Below are positions 15,951 through 23,597 of a DNA stretch of 32,516 bases, piece after piece. Position numbers and translations under genes: made by a program. Origin of the DNA: Candidatus Thorarchaeota archaeon (GTDB lineage: Archaea; Asgardarchaeota; Thorarchaeia; Thorarchaeales; Thorarchaeaceae). Within the stretch, counting starts at the first letter, position 1. Each line of letters begins with the position of its first letter. The notes under the pieces are model-generated. The model had not been told where the DNA came from and made no database searches. It saw only the letters and a program-made list of their open reading frames with translations. The DNA is taken from assembly GCA_016839605.1 (NCBI GenBank), contig JAEOTX010000241.1, positions 1-32,516 on the forward strand, given 5' to 3'.

Positions 15951-17314
15951 ATGCGTCCTTCAAGAATGCGTAAGACTCCCTCTGCTGAGTTTGCAGCCTG
16001 CTGTAAACCTACTCCGGCTCCTGCAGTGTCCGTTCCCACTATGTATAACCCTTTGATGGGGGTTTCTGGACCAGGTCTGTCCAAATCAGTCTGTCCAGGT
16101 ATGAGTGCAGCTCGAGTCGCATACGAACTCTGAACATGTTCCATCTCGATGTGATCTATCACCTCTGGATGGTAGGACCGTAGACCATTCTCCTTCACCA
16201 GTTTCACCATATCATCAGGCGTTTTCCCTTCTTGAAGAATCGTGGCTACGCCAAGGAGCTCCTTCCCTTCTGGCGCACAAGATGGATCAAATGTTGACAT
16301 AGAAATCATCCATGCCTCAGGACGGGGATGAACGATGACTCTGGACTTACGGTCGCCGATTACGACCTCATCAAGACCGAACCACATTGTGACTCCTTTT
16401 GTGAATTCCATGTGGTCCCATTTCTTGAAGAAATCTGTAGCAGTATCATTCTGGGTCTCCACTATTCTTGGCATTGACCAGAGTGGGATATTGCTCACTA
16501 CAGTAGCGTGTTCAAGCACATGTCCATTTGCGGTGACTGAAACCACTTGTCCATTCTCTTCAGTGATTCTCTCCACCTGTGCGTTCAGCACATAGTCACC
16601 ATCAATTATCTCTGTTACACGATCGACTAGAGACTGCATTCCACCAATGGCGATTCCTTCGTCATACTCAGAACCTCCAAAAATAAGCCTCTTTGCCGAT
16701 TGGAGCTTTGTGCTTTCCTTATCTGTGTCCTTCAATGTACGTAGTGCTTCATACGCTGAGGCACGAGTTATTGGAACTCCTGCAGCCATATAGATAGCGC
16801 TCTGCATGACATCGAGCATCACTTGATTTGTGGCTCCTTCTGACTCCATATACTCTTGGAAGGTGATGTCTTTGTGTTTCTGCATCTCCTCGAGCTTCAT
16901 TGTCTTAATTTTAGCACCAATCCTTGCGAGACCAAGTCGCCCTTTTGCTCCTGTAAGTGGCCACCGCAGAGTTTCACCCACCGTTGAGGGGATTGTTCCA
17001 ACTTTTTCATGAACTCTGAAGAACCAGCCCTCATGTAGAACAAACTCCGGGGGGGGATCGAGATAAGTCCGCAAGAACCTCGCAAAAGCGCCCCTCTTCA
17101 CCCGAGTGATGACATGCAGGCCCTGATCTAAGCGATATCCATCAACACAATACCCATGCCAGACTCCCCCTAGGCGATCAGCCATCTCAAGCATCAATAC
17201 CTTTTTGCCCTTAGCTGTCAGCCCGAGGGCCGTGAGCAGGCCCCCAGCACCAGCTCCGGCAATGATAGTATCATATTTTGAGGTGTCTACTTGGTCGATT
17301 GTGATCTCTCGCAT
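15947..17314 (-). CDS. FAD-dependent oxidoreductase, phytoene desaturase (CrtI)-like
   Basis: The ATG at 17314 gives 455 residues; a TTG at 17326 would add four. The N-terminal dinucleotide-binding fold shows DTIIAGAGAGGLLTALGLTA with the ribose-binding Glu after VLML. RLGGVWHGYCVDGYRLDQGLH and the C-terminal GLYIVGTDTAGAGVGLQQA match CrtI/amine-oxidase-type flavoproteins. These act on carotenoids, isoprenoids or amines; nothing nearby points to carotenoid synthesis, so the substrate is open. It lies divergent from the TPR gene. Confidence 0.82.
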   Translation of the reverse strand: MREITIDQVDTSKYDTIIAGAGAGGLLTALGLTAKGKKVLMLEMADRLGGVWHGYCVDGYRLDQGLHVITRVKRGAFARFLRTYLDPPPEFVLHEGWFFRVHEKVGTIPSTVGETLRWPLTGAKGRLGLARIGAKIKTMKLEEMQKHKDITFQEYMESEGATNQVMLDVMQSAIYMAAGVPITRASAYEALRTLKDTDKESTKLQSAKRLIFGGSEYDEGIAIGGMQSLVDRVTEIIDGDYVLNAQVERITEENGQVVSVTANGHVLEHATVVSNIPLWSMPRIVETQNDTATDFFKKWDHMEFTKGVTMWFGLDEVVIGDRKSRVIVHPRPEAWMISMSTFDPSCAPEGKELLGVATILQEGKTPDDMVKLVKENGLRSYHPEVIDHIEMEHVQSSYATRAALIPGQTDLDRPGPETPIKGLYIVGTDTAGAGVGLQQAANSAEGVLRILEGRI

Positions 17315-17433
17315 ACTCTCGCTCAAGTCAGCAGAAGGTCATCACTACTTAAGCTGTGCGCTAGAGGGTTATAGCTCAAAGCTCATTAACCACTCGATTT
17401 TTGTGTGCACTGGAATAGTGAAGAGAACGACTA

Positions 17434-17444
17434 GGATTAATAAG
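17434..17444 (+). promoter_or_regulatory. TATA box of the TPR protein gene
   Basis: GGATTAATAAG lies about 38-48 bases before the GTG start at 17482, with CAGGAG in between. It is a reasonable archaeal promoter position. The gap 17315-17481 shows nothing else. Confidence 0.45.
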
Positions 17445-17481
17445 CATCAAAGATTCGAATCATGTATCAGGAGCCAGTTCA

Positions 17482-19320
17482 GTGACTTCAGTAGACGAGC
17501 TTTTATTGCAGGCCAAGAGTGCCCTTCAAGAGGGCAGAAGAGAGGCCGCTGCAAAACTGCTTGATGACGCTGCGAACGTCTTCGCATCACAGGAAGTCAA
17601 TGACAAGGCCGCAATTCTATATGAGCGGGCAGCTCTCATCTACAGGGAGGTCTATCTTGCATATGAATCATTCAAGGCATTTGAGAATGCCACATTGATG
17701 TTGATTCGACAACCCAACTCACCAGAATTACAGAAGAAAATCGTGGACCTCAACACTCAGGCAGGAAAGACAGCTGAAGAAACGACGGACTACAAGAGGG
17801 CTGCGGATTTCTACTTTCGTGCATCAGATTTTGTTGTAGATGACGAAGCAAAATCGCAACTCACATTGAAAGCAGCAGATGCACTTGAGAGTTTGGCGGA
17901 TACCAGAGAGGAGGAAGAAGATCTCGAAAGCGCCGTTAGTCTACTCAAGAAAGTTGGTAGACTATACTACACTTGTGGGGATGATGAGCTTGGCAAGAGG
18001 ATAAACGATCGAGCAGCCAAGGTCGCTCAGAAGTGGGCTAAGAAAGCCAAGCGAGAAGGCGACTTGCTCTCAGCCGGCAATGCTCTTGCGGAAGCTGCAC
18101 AAATAATGCAGACTGAAGGCGAATCACCTGAAGCAGCAAAACTGATGATGGAAGCAGGTGAGCTCTATGAGACAGTGAACCTTTTCGAGAAAGCAGGTAA
18201 TATCTATGATGCCGCTCAGGAATCATATCAGATGCTACGACAGACGTCAGGTCGCAGAACAGCGATTACCAAGGCAGCTGAAGCTTATCTGAAGATGGAA
18301 GGCAAAGCTGCGGTACTTGCGCCCTTGTTAATCAAAGCAGGAAATCTCTTTCTTGAGATTGGACTTGACGTGAAGGCGAAATGGGCATTCAAGCGGGGCA
18401 ACGAGCTCTTCGGTGTATTGGCGGAGAAAGCTGCTGAGAATGATGAAATAGACTCGCAGATGCAATACCTCAGATACCAAGCATTGTGTCTCATGAATTG
18501 GGGGAGAACGGAGGAGGCGGATGCGCTCTATACCAATGTGATTGATTACTACCTTGGACAGGCAGAACTCGAGAGAGATAGCAAGGAGGCATATGGTCTA
18601 GCTCTAGAAGCCGCTTCGGATGTTCTTGAGGAGGCACAACGAACAGAGGAGGCAAAGGCATACCTTGAACGAGCTCTTGAAACGTATGTTAAACTTGCAG
18701 AGGAACTTGCAGCATCAGACACACTGGATGAGAGTTCAAGATTATTCAGCAAAGCAGCAGACTGTGCAAAGAAACTAGGTGATGACGAGAAGAGTATATC
18801 ATATTATGAGATGGCCAGTGTCAAGGCAGAGGAGTCAGCCAACGCCTTCATGGAAATGGATGTCAAAGAGTTGGCCACAATATGGTTGAGAACAGCTGGC
18901 ATGGAAGCTCTCAAAACTGGAAAAGAGGAACTATTGGACAAGGCGATTGGTCTGCTAAGAGATTCAGCTGACGGCTTCAAATCGATTGATGAAATGAGTG
19001 ATGCGTTTGAGGATCTGTTCGCTGTCTTTGAAGCGCTTTTTCTCCACCGATCAGATAGTAGAGAGGAGATAGGAAAGGTATTGGATGAAATGGATGAGTT
19101 GGCTCGAACAGCGCAGGAGTACAAGATGCAATCTCTAATGACCGTTATCAACTCATTAGAAAAGGGAAATCCTACTGCAGCCCTTCTCGCACTTCAGGAA
19201 AGAGAAGAAGAACTTCTGCCGCTACGTGACCGGCTTCTTGCATTGGTCAAACAATCGCAGCTGGTGAGAGCACCAGAGGATTTTGAAACAACTGGAAGAA
19301 CTCACTGGCTCTACAAATAG
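17482..19320 (+). CDS. Long TPR-like alpha-solenoid protein
   Basis: The 612-residue product starts with GTG nine bases after CAGGAG. Nearly the whole length is a run of ~35-40-residue helical hairpins with TPR-type pattern: small residues at repeat positions and Ala-Tyr pairs, for example AAAKLLDDAANVFASQE, KRAADFYFRASDFVVDD, AKLMMEAGELYETVNLF and AKAYLERALETYVKL. There is no signal peptide or membrane segment, so it is cytoplasmic. The plan resembles SNAP-like solenoids of eukaryotic vesicle fusion, but also many bacterial TPR scaffolds. It ends in a more polar helical segment (LPLRDRLLALVKQSQ). Function is a scaffold or adaptor at best guess. Confidence 0.8.
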   Translation: MTSVDELLLQAKSALQEGRREAAAKLLDDAANVFASQEVNDKAAILYERAALIYREVYLAYESFKAFENATLMLIRQPNSPELQKKIVDLNTQAGKTAEETTDYKRAADFYFRASDFVVDDEAKSQLTLKAADALESLADTREEEEDLESAVSLLKKVGRLYYTCGDDELGKRINDRAAKVAQKWAKKAKREGDLLSAGNALAEAAQIMQTEGESPEAAKLMMEAGELYETVNLFEKAGNIYDAAQESYQMLRQTSGRRTAITKAAEAYLKMEGKAAVLAPLLIKAGNLFLEIGLDVKAKWAFKRGNELFGVLAEKAAENDEIDSQMQYLRYQALCLMNWGRTEEADALYTNVIDYYLGQAELERDSKEAYGLALEAASDVLEEAQRTEEAKAYLERALETYVKLAEELAASDTLDESSRLFSKAADCAKKLGDDEKSISYYEMASVKAEESANAFMEMDVKELATIWLRTAGMEALKTGKEELLDKAIGLLRDSADGFKSIDEMSDAFEDLFAVFEALFLHRSDSREEIGKVLDEMDELARTAQEYKMQSLMTVINSLEKGNPTAALLALQEREEELLPLRDRLLALVKQSQLVRAPEDFETTGRTHWLYK

Positions 19321-19369
19321 ATACTTCACTCAGAGGCATTCCATTGTATTTCAAGAAAAGGCGAGGTAG

Positions 19370-19789
19370 ATGGCGACATATCATAAATCAGTCACACTAA
19401 ACACGAAGGGAAATTGCGATATTATTGATGTAACAGGACGGATTGAAGACATAGTTAGGGAAAGTGGATTCAAAGCTGGAATCTGTACTGTGTTTTGCTC
19501 TGGCTCAACCGCCTCTATCACCACAATTGAATACGAAGGGGGTCTTCTGAAGGATTTCCCAGATGCAATGGAGCGACTTGTGCCAGAGGACATCACCTAC
19601 GAACATCATCTTCGTTGGGGCGACGGCAATGGTCATTCTCATGTAAGAGCATCATTAATGGGGCCAGGACTCACAATTCCATTTATAGACGGCTCCCTGA
19701 CCCTTGGAACCTGGCAGCAGCTAGTTTGCTGTGATTTTGACAACAAAGCCAGGAGTAGAAAGATCGAGGTTATGCTCATAGGTGAGTAA
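19370..19789 (+). CDS. yjbQ: YjbQ/UPF0047 family protein
   Basis: The 139-residue protein matches the YjbQ family over its full length: ICTVFCSGSTASITTIEYE, EHHLRWGDGNGHSHVRASL and GTWQQLVCCDFDN. Family members can act as a secondary thiamine-phosphate synthase in E. coli, though the physiological reaction is not settled. GAGGTAG lies just before the ATG, 49 bases after the TPR stop, so the two may be co-transcribed. It abuts the convergent gene with no spacer. Confidence 0.9.
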   Translation: MATYHKSVTLNTKGNCDIIDVTGRIEDIVRESGFKAGICTVFCSGSTASITTIEYEGGLLKDFPDAMERLVPEDITYEHHLRWGDGNGHSHVRASLMGPGLTIPFIDGSLTLGTWQQLVCCDFDNKARSRKIEVMLIGE

Positions 19790-20059
19790 TCAGAACAAAT
19801 CAGGCGTGTCTTCCAGTTCCCACTCAAGTTGCCTTGTCCCGATAGGAGTAGGACTTGAGTCGCGTATCTTGTAGGCCAAGTAGTGGATACGTAGTGATCT
19901 TCGAAGTCGATGAAGCTGGTAAGGTGCGTTCCAATCCGGATTCTTCTTTCTGTAATCAAGTGTATCCATGAGATTTTTGATAGTATCCAGCTCACGCTTT
20001 ACTTGTGCCTTCACATCATCAAGGTCACGGTCTATCGTGAGGGCTCCTCCACTTGTCAT
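19790..20059 (-). CDS. Small protein of unknown function
   Basis: The 89-residue product is not recognised. It has a charged helical N-terminal half (DLDDVKAQVKRELDTIKNLMDTL) and a basic middle (RLRRSLRIHYLAYKIRD), then an acidic tail. AAGGTG lies eight bases before the ATG. It sits after the NOB1 gene on the same strand with 60 bases between. Length and charge would suit a nucleic-acid-associated protein, but that is only a suggestion. Confidence 0.6.
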   Translation of the reverse strand: MTSGGALTIDRDLDDVKAQVKRELDTIKNLMDTLDYRKKNPDWNAPYQLHRLRRSLRIHYLAYKIRDSSPTPIGTRQLEWELEDTPDLF

Positions 20060-20119
20060 TTGGAAACACCTTACAGACTACTCTCTGGAACCCATTAAAC
20101 TAGGAGTGTAACCAAGGTA

Positions 20120-20653
20120 TTACTTAGAGTCCTTGATCTTTTTCTTTCTCTTTGGTTTCCTCCGCATTATGGTTCCGCACACTGGACACTCCAAATTGAT
20201 AGCACCCTCTGGTTCCTCGTTTCTACACCCCGGGCATTTTAGGACCCAAGTGATTTCTTCTCTCATTCTTCTCTTTGGGTCCAAGGTGCTTAGGCCAAGT
20301 GCAGCCGCAGTGTTGAGCACAGCCAAATCGCTAGATACGACGCTCACATCATGACCAAGTTGTTTCTGCCATAGTGCCAAGGAAACTAGTTCCAAATCCT
20401 CTGAGCTTAGCACATGATAATCGCCCACTTCACGTGCTTTCTGCTCAGTCATTTCAATTGCATCTGCATCCGGCGATTCAATTCGCAGTCTATCTGTTGA
20501 GAGAAGATTCTGGACCCTGTTCTTGCTTGGACGATTCTGAATCTCATCAATCACTGATTGGGTGGTCATGAAATTGAAGTGTGGATTCTTCAAGGTCCAT
20601 TGCGAAAGCAAAGCTCCCGTGTCAAGAATATATAGGTGCAAAGAATGGGCCAC
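20120..20653 (-). CDS. nob1: NOB1-type PIN endonuclease with zinc ribbon
   Basis: This 177-residue protein has a PIN domain with the acidic residues D11 (YILDTGALL), E37 (SVIDEIQN), D86 (SSEDLELV) and D109 (VVSSDLAVL). A zinc ribbon follows with C140, C143, C156 and C159, and a Lys-rich tail. NOB1 cleaves the 3' end of precursor 16S/18S rRNA in archaea and eukaryotes. Length is typical of the archaeal form. The start GTG directly follows the NAD kinase stop (TAGGTG), with no spacer, so translation is likely coupled. Confidence 0.9.
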   Translation of the reverse strand: MAHSLHLYILDTGALLSQWTLKNPHFNFMTTQSVIDEIQNRPSKNRVQNLLSTDRLRIESPDADAIEMTEQKAREVGDYHVLSSEDLELVSLALWQKQLGHDVSVVSSDLAVLNTAAALGLSTLDPKRRMREEITWVLKCPGCRNEEPEGAINLECPVCGTIMRRKPKRKKKIKDSK

Positions 20654-21532
20654 CTAGAGCGTTCGTGGAACTAGACGTGTATTAACTCGGTCCCAGTAAT
20701 TATCATACATTCGAATGAAACGAGTCACACCCTCTGCTTTCTTGACCCATACAGATTCAGATGGTTCAACATCCCATCGTGTCTGTCCATCAATTACCGC
20801 TAAACCGGGGGCTCCGGGTTTTACAAGTTCCATTTCCAAAATACTGCTATCAGGAATCACAACAGATTTCAGCTCAAAGCGAGGGGGGCACACGGGAACA
20901 AAGATGAATCCATTGACATTGGGGGATAGAATTGATCCCCCCGCAGCGAGGGCATATGCAGTTGAACCGCAGGGTGTCGCCACCATTGCGCCATCGGCTC
21001 GTCCATAGTCAATACGGACATCATCAAGATGAACCTGAAATGTCAGGAGTCTGCCAGGGATTCTTGAAACCACATAGACCTCATTGAGAGCCTCTTCGAA
21101 TTGTCTATCACCAACGCCTGACGCGATATTGACATTTACTTCTAGAATACACTTGTTTTGAATCACTTTCTCAAGTGCACCCAATGCAGTTGTCGTGCTT
21201 GCTTCAGTGAGGAATCCCACATTCCCTCGATTGACACAGAAGAGAGGTGTTTCCCGATCCTTCAGCCTGGAGAGTGCATACAGGATAGTCCCATCGCCAC
21301 CAATAGTCACCACGAAATCAACATCCATCTCCTCTATGGGGGTGGGAGCAGCCTTCTTTGCGGTGACGTTGCATGATCCTGGATCGACCTGAACATCAAT
21401 ATCTTTGGTAAGAAGGAACTCTGCAACGCGATTTGCAATGCGTTCAACCTCGATACGGCCGGGCTTGCCCACAAGACCAACAGCTCTACGGTCACTGAGA
21501 ATTCGTGGACTCTCAACAATCAAGGTTCGCAC
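20654..21532 (-). CDS. nadK: NAD kinase
   Basis: The 292-residue enzyme phosphorylates NAD with ATP or polyphosphate to form NADP. Motifs are the catalytic GGDGT (78-82), NVGFLTE, and the diagnostic ATPCGSTAYALAAGG that binds NAD. The length is normal for archaeal enzymes. The start is taken as GTG at 21532; a TTG three codons in is possible. The NOB1 gene follows immediately. It diverges from aIF5A, linking housekeeping genes. Confidence 0.93.
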   Translation of the reverse strand: MRTLIVESPRILSDRRAVGLVGKPGRIEVERIANRVAEFLLTKDIDVQVDPGSCNVTAKKAAPTPIEEMDVDFVVTIGGDGTILYALSRLKDRETPLFCVNRGNVGFLTEASTTTALGALEKVIQNKCILEVNVNIASGVGDRQFEEALNEVYVVSRIPGRLLTFQVHLDDVRIDYGRADGAMVATPCGSTAYALAAGGSILSPNVNGFIFVPVCPPRFELKSVVIPDSSILEMELVKPGAPGLAVIDGQTRWDVEPSESVWVKKAEGVTRFIRMYDNYWDRVNTRLVPRTL

Positions 21533-21609
21533 TTCCGACTGGTTCTGGCCACATCTCCCTTTTACTCTTGTTGTTTCCTCTATTCTCGAAAAAGCCGTTT
21601 TCCCGCAAA

Positions 21610-21619
21610 GTATTTAGAT
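21610..21619 (+). promoter_or_regulatory. TATA box of aIF5A
   Basis: GTATTTAGAT lies 50-60 bases before the TTG start at 21670, preceded by a purine-rich AAAG that may act as BRE. The leader would be about 33 bases and holds GGTGAT five bases before the start codon. Confidence 0.5.
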
Positions 21620-21669
21620 GATGCAGAAGGTGTTGAGGTGAATCGGCCTACAGGACTTGGTGATATATT

Positions 21670-22068
21670 TTGAGCATTCAGAAAAAGACCGCGAAGGGAT
21701 TGAAACCCGGGAGTTATTTCTTAATTGATGGAGAACCGTGTAGAGTGATTTCCATAGAGAAGTCCAAGCCTGGTAAACATGGATCTTCAAAGGCCAACAT
21801 CACAGCAGTAGGTTTCTTTGACCGCAGAAAACGGAATGTCATCATGCCTGCAGATCGACAAGTGGATGTACCTCTGATTGATAAGAGGAGTGCAACTATC
21901 ATCGCAGACATGGGAGAAACTCTGAGCCTAATGGATACTGGCGAACCATACGAAACCTATGAAGTCGCTAGACCTACAGATGATGAGATAGGACCCAAGA
22001 TTCAACTCAATGCGGAAGTTGAAGTCTGGGATGTAATGGGTACAAAGGTCATCACCAGAGTGAAGTAG
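21670..22068 (+). CDS. aif5A: Translation factor aIF5A
   Basis: The 132-residue product has the two-domain eIF5A/EF-P plan. The N-terminal SH3-like domain contains the loop SKPGKHGSSKANI with Lys36 in the GKHG motif, the lysine modified to hypusine. The C-terminal OB-fold-like part follows ETLSLMDTG. aIF5A helps the ribosome over difficult peptide bonds such as polyproline; the Pro/Glu-rich linkers of the Roadblock proteins here would be clients. The start is TTG, backed by GGTGAT at the right distance. It is transcribed divergently from NAD kinase. Confidence 0.93.
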   Translation: MSIQKKTAKGLKPGSYFLIDGEPCRVISIEKSKPGKHGSSKANITAVGFFDRRKRNVIMPADRQVDVPLIDKRSATIIADMGETLSLMDTGEPYETYEVARPTDDEIGPKIQLNAEVEVWDVMGTKVITRVK

Positions 22069-22126
22069 CACGAGTGAGCGCGCTTTTCACTGGTCATCAG
22101 AACCAGATGATACTATTCATTTATCA

Positions 22127-22150
22127 CATACGGAGTCTGAATGCCGTATG
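22127..22150. promoter_or_regulatory. Inverted repeat, candidate operator of the Lrp gene
   Basis: CATACGG (22127-22133) and CCGTATG (22144-22150) form a perfect seven-base inverted repeat with a ten-base spacer. It lies just after a TATA-like ATTCATTTATC (22115-22125) and 20 bases before the ATG of the Lrp-type regulator. The centre-to-centre spacing of 17 bases suits a dimeric HTH protein, so autoregulation is plausible. Confidence 0.45.
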
Positions 22151-22169
22151 ACATCGGCGGGATGATTCT

Positions 22170-22610
22170 ATGGGGTCGGATGAGAAGATAGGCAAACACG
22201 ATGAGAAAATAGTCAAGGAACTCATAGAGAATTCGAGAAGCCCCCTTAGGGACATCGGTAAACGCGTCAAGCTTAGCGCTAGTTCCGTGAGAAACAGAAT
22301 GGCACGTCTAGAGAGCCTGAATGTAATCAAGCGATACACTGTAGATGTAGACTGGCGAAAGATGGGATACGATATTGAAGTCATCTTATTGATCTCATCA
22401 TGGATGACTGCTTCTAGGGAGATTCACGAAACTCTCTCTCAATTCGAACAGGTCAGCAAGGTCTACTGGACTGCAGGCACAGCGAATCTAGTCTGTCTTG
22501 TACGTGTGAGAACTATACAAGAACTCTCATCATTCATCACTGAAAATCTGGAGAAACTGCGAGGTATTGAGAGGGTCGAGAGTCTTTTCATTATGCCAGT
22601 TCCGGAATAG
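22170..22610 (+). CDS. Lrp/AsnC-family transcriptional regulator
   Basis: The 146-residue protein has an N-terminal HTH (DEKIVKELIENSRSPLRDIG to SSVRNRMARLESLNVIKRYT) and a C-terminal RAM/AsnC domain (ILLISSWMTASREIHETL to ERVESLFIMPVPE). Such regulators act as dimers or octamers and sense amino acids or other small ligands. GGGATGAT lies just before the ATG. A palindrome between TATA and start fits autoregulation. The regulon and ligand cannot be told. Its end lies six bases from the convergent tRNA. Confidence 0.9.
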   Translation: MGSDEKIGKHDEKIVKELIENSRSPLRDIGKRVKLSASSVRNRMARLESLNVIKRYTVDVDWRKMGYDIEVILLISSWMTASREIHETLSQFEQVSKVYWTAGTANLVCLVRVRTIQELSSFITENLEKLRGIERVESLFIMPVPE

Positions 22611-22616
22611 AAGAAA

Positions 22617-22733
22617 TGGTGCGGAGGGCGAGATTCGAACTCGCGAACTCCTACAAGATTTCCCTTTTGTCACTATTGTGACAAAAACAGGGATCTGAGC
22701 CCTGCGCCTTTGACCAGGCTTGGCAACCTCCGC
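22617..22733 (-). tRNA. tRNA-Leu(CAG), intron-containing, CCA encoded
   Basis: Read on the minus strand, acceptor arms GCGGAGG (22733-22727) and CCTCCGC (22627-22621) pair fully. The D arm is GCC...GGC, the anticodon arm CAGGG-CTCAGAT-CCCTG with anticodon CAG (22697-22695), and the T arm GCGAG-TTCGAAT-CTCGC. A discriminator A and CCA follow (22620-22617), then TTTCTT. The long variable arm TCTTGTAGGAGTTC appears only after removing 29 bases at 22659-22687. CAG and a type II variable arm identify leucine. A TATA-like AAAAGATAAAAAG lies about 45 bases upstream. Confidence 0.92.
22659..22687 (-). other. Non-canonical 29-nt intron in tRNA-Leu
   Basis: The intron lies between base 43, the end of the anticodon stem, and the variable arm, not at the usual 37/38. 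On the minus strand TCCC pairs with GGGA as a four-base central helix. Three-base bulges TGT and AAT hold the cut sites, and TTTTGTCAC pairs with GTGACAAAA around an AATA loop. This is the bulge-helix-bulge motif cut by archaeal splicing endonuclease. Confidence 0.85.
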
Positions 22734-22772
22734 AGAGTGAAATGAGTCACTGAACCAGGTGAGCGCCAGTTT

Positions 22773-22788
22773 CTTCTTTTTATCTTTT
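22773..22788 (-). promoter_or_regulatory. Candidate promoter of tRNA-Leu
   Basis: The minus strand reads AAAAGATAAAAAGAAG, an A/T-rich TATA-like element 40-55 bases before the mature 5' end. It would give a short 5' leader for RNase P to remove. Confidence 0.4.
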
Positions 22789-22823
22789 CGGGAAGTTAGA
22801 AACCAGATTTGCAAAGGATGCAT

Positions 22824-23597
22824 TTATGGGGGGCATCCTATGTTTCGGACTCTTGATCGAGAGGCCTGCATCTCAACCTGTAATGCTTCCCAATCCCCTA
22901 TCTGATCTAATACATCTTGTCTGGATAATGCCTCCTCGATTGGGCCATCAAATAAAACCCGTCCTTCCCTCAGGACTATTACTGAATCAGCCCAGTTTTC
23001 TAGGAAGAACCTGTTATGAGTAGTATAAAGCACGCTGATACCCTCATTGTGCAATTCCTCAATGATTTGGACAATACGTTTCACCATAGGAAAATCAATT
23101 CCGGTGAAAGGCTCATCCAAGAAGAGGATTCTCGGTCTCATAGCCACAATTCCAGCCAGAGCCACCCTCTTTGCCTGACCGTGGCTCATCTGATTCACAG
23201 GTCGATCAGAATAGCCACTCATTTTCACAACGTCGAGAGCCTCTCGGACTCTCTCCTCCACCTCCTGTTCAGTCAAGCCCTGGTTCCTTGGGCCAAATGC
23301 TACATCCTCCCAGACGGTGGGTGCGAAGAGTTGGTCATCTGGATTTTGGAATAGGAATCCGACATCTTGCCTTATTTCCCAAAGTGATTCATTCGTGACA
23401 CGCCTCTCAAAAACATGAGTATCACCAGATATTGGCTCTAGGAGACCGAGCATTAATTTGAACAAGGTTGTCTTACCAGACCCATTGAGCCCAACCATCG
23501 CTTTTTGTTCACCTCGGTGAAGCTGCATACTAACATCCTGAAGCTTGAAATTGTCATAGCTAAAGAACAGTCTTTCTACATCTAATGCACATGTCAT
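22824..23597 (-). CDS. cbiO: ECF-type nickel/cobalt transporter ATP-binding subunit
   Basis: The 257-residue ATPase of an energy-coupling-factor importer has Walker A GLNGSGKTT (36-44), FLFQNPDDQLFAPTVWEDVA (the CbiO/EcfA hallmark after the Q-loop), signature MSHGQ (137-141) and Walker B ILFLDEP (157-163). It powers uptake with the CbiQ and CbiM subunits encoded just upstream. The ATG overlaps the CbiQ stop (ATGA). A C-terminal extension (DVLDQIGDWEALQVEMQ) is of unknown use. Proximity to NikR points to nickel as the metal. Confidence 0.93.
   Translation of the reverse strand: MTCALDVERLFFSYDNFKLQDVSMQLHRGEQKAMVGLNGSGKTTLFKLMLGLLEPISGDTHVFERRVTNESLWEIRQDVGFLFQNPDDQLFAPTVWEDVAFGPRNQGLTEQEVEERVREALDVVKMSGYSDRPVNQMSHGQAKRVALAGIVAMRPRILFLDEPFTGIDFPMVKRIVQIIEELHNEGISVLYTTHNRFFLENWADSVIVLREGRVLFDGPIEEALSRQDVLDQIGDWEALQVEMQASRSRVRNIGCPP

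Noticed and set aside
22101..22160. C/D box guide RNA (AGATGAT and CTGA)
   Set aside because: The C box does not match the consensus and no D box or guide arrangement completes it.
22662..22682. Strong hairpin as a transcription terminator
   Set aside because: It lies inside the tRNA gene and fits the intron stem of a bulge-helix-bulge motif.
22617..22733. tRNA gene as an integration site for a mobile element
   Set aside because: No integrase, no repeated 3' tRNA fragment and no foreign-looking genes were seen on either side.
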